The position numbers and the translations under genes are program-made. Below, in pieces: positions 5,746 through 5,820 of a DNA stretch of 5,820 nt (within the stretch, counting starts at the first letter, position 1; each line of letters begins with the position of its first letter). The notes under the pieces are model-generated. The model was not told where the DNA came from and did not search any database. It worked only from the letters and a program-made list of their open reading frames with translations. The DNA comes from JBJXGF01 sp046153015 (GTDB lineage Bacteria > Actinomycetota > Acidimicrobiia > Acidimicrobiales > CAIXPF01): contig JBJXGF010000344.1 of the NCBI GenBank assembly GCA_046153015.1, positions 1 to 5,820 of the forward strand. Direction: 5' to 3'.

Positions 5746-5820
5746 GAGCCTCGGCCGCCGCCGGCGCGGATCCCCTCAGGTGGGGGAGAGCAGTCCTACC
5801 CAAGGGGCGGCGCCCGCCGC

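Noticed and set aside
5711..5803. TTG start at 5803 for the GGDEF-EAL protein
   Set aside because: The extra 31 residues are low complexity, there is no ribosome binding site before the TTG, and the promoter pattern shared with two neighbours points to GTG 5710. Not fully excluded because the frame is open to the window edge.
5771..5820. C-terminal end of an upstream minus-strand gene (frame ending at TGA 5778-5776)
   Set aside because: Only 14 codons are visible with no recognisable sequence; it could be chance.

Overview
The window is very GC-rich, has dense genes, uses GTG starts and lacks clear Shine-Dalgarno sites. This fits a high-GC actinobacterium, and csrA makes it probably a flagellated one. 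Acidimicrobiia or a relative is my guess; nothing here proves the class.

Layout, left to right. (1) Bases 1-235, minus strand: the N-terminal 78 codons of a protein that leaves the window, tentatively a flagellum-associated lytic transglycosylase. (2) Bases 236-365: a divergent promoter region. (3) Bases 366-596, plus strand: csrA, an RNA-binding regulator of motility genes. (4) Bases 610-2835, minus strand: a membrane GT2 glycosyltransferase of the cellulose-synthase (BcsA) type with a c-di-GMP-binding PilZ domain. Its end converges on csrA with a 13-bp gap. (5) Bases 2836-3142: an intergenic region holding a tandem array of an ~90-bp unit made of three hairpins, with a terminator-like structure at its far end and a promoter just before the glycosyltransferase. 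(6) Bases 3143-5710, minus strand: a multi-pass membrane protein with GAF, GGDEF and EAL domains, which makes and/or breaks c-di-GMP. (7) Bases 5711-5820: its promoter and a remainder with no gene I can define.

The genes read as a motile/sessile decision module. The GGDEF-EAL protein sets c-di-GMP, the PilZ glycosyltransferase is a plausible effector that exports a polysaccharide when c-di-GMP is high, and CsrA acts after transcription on motility or envelope genes.

The most notable observation is that all three minus-strand genes carry a sigma-28-like promoter (TMAG-type -35, 15-bp spacer, GYCGAT -10). In each, the -10 octamer ends exactly 7 bp before the start codon. This implies leaderless mRNAs under flagellar-sigma control and selects GTG 5710 as the start of the GGDEF-EAL gene. 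csrA has a different, sigma-A-like leaderless signal. The second notable feature is the three-hairpin repeat array, whose first copy overlaps the GGDEF-EAL stop codon.
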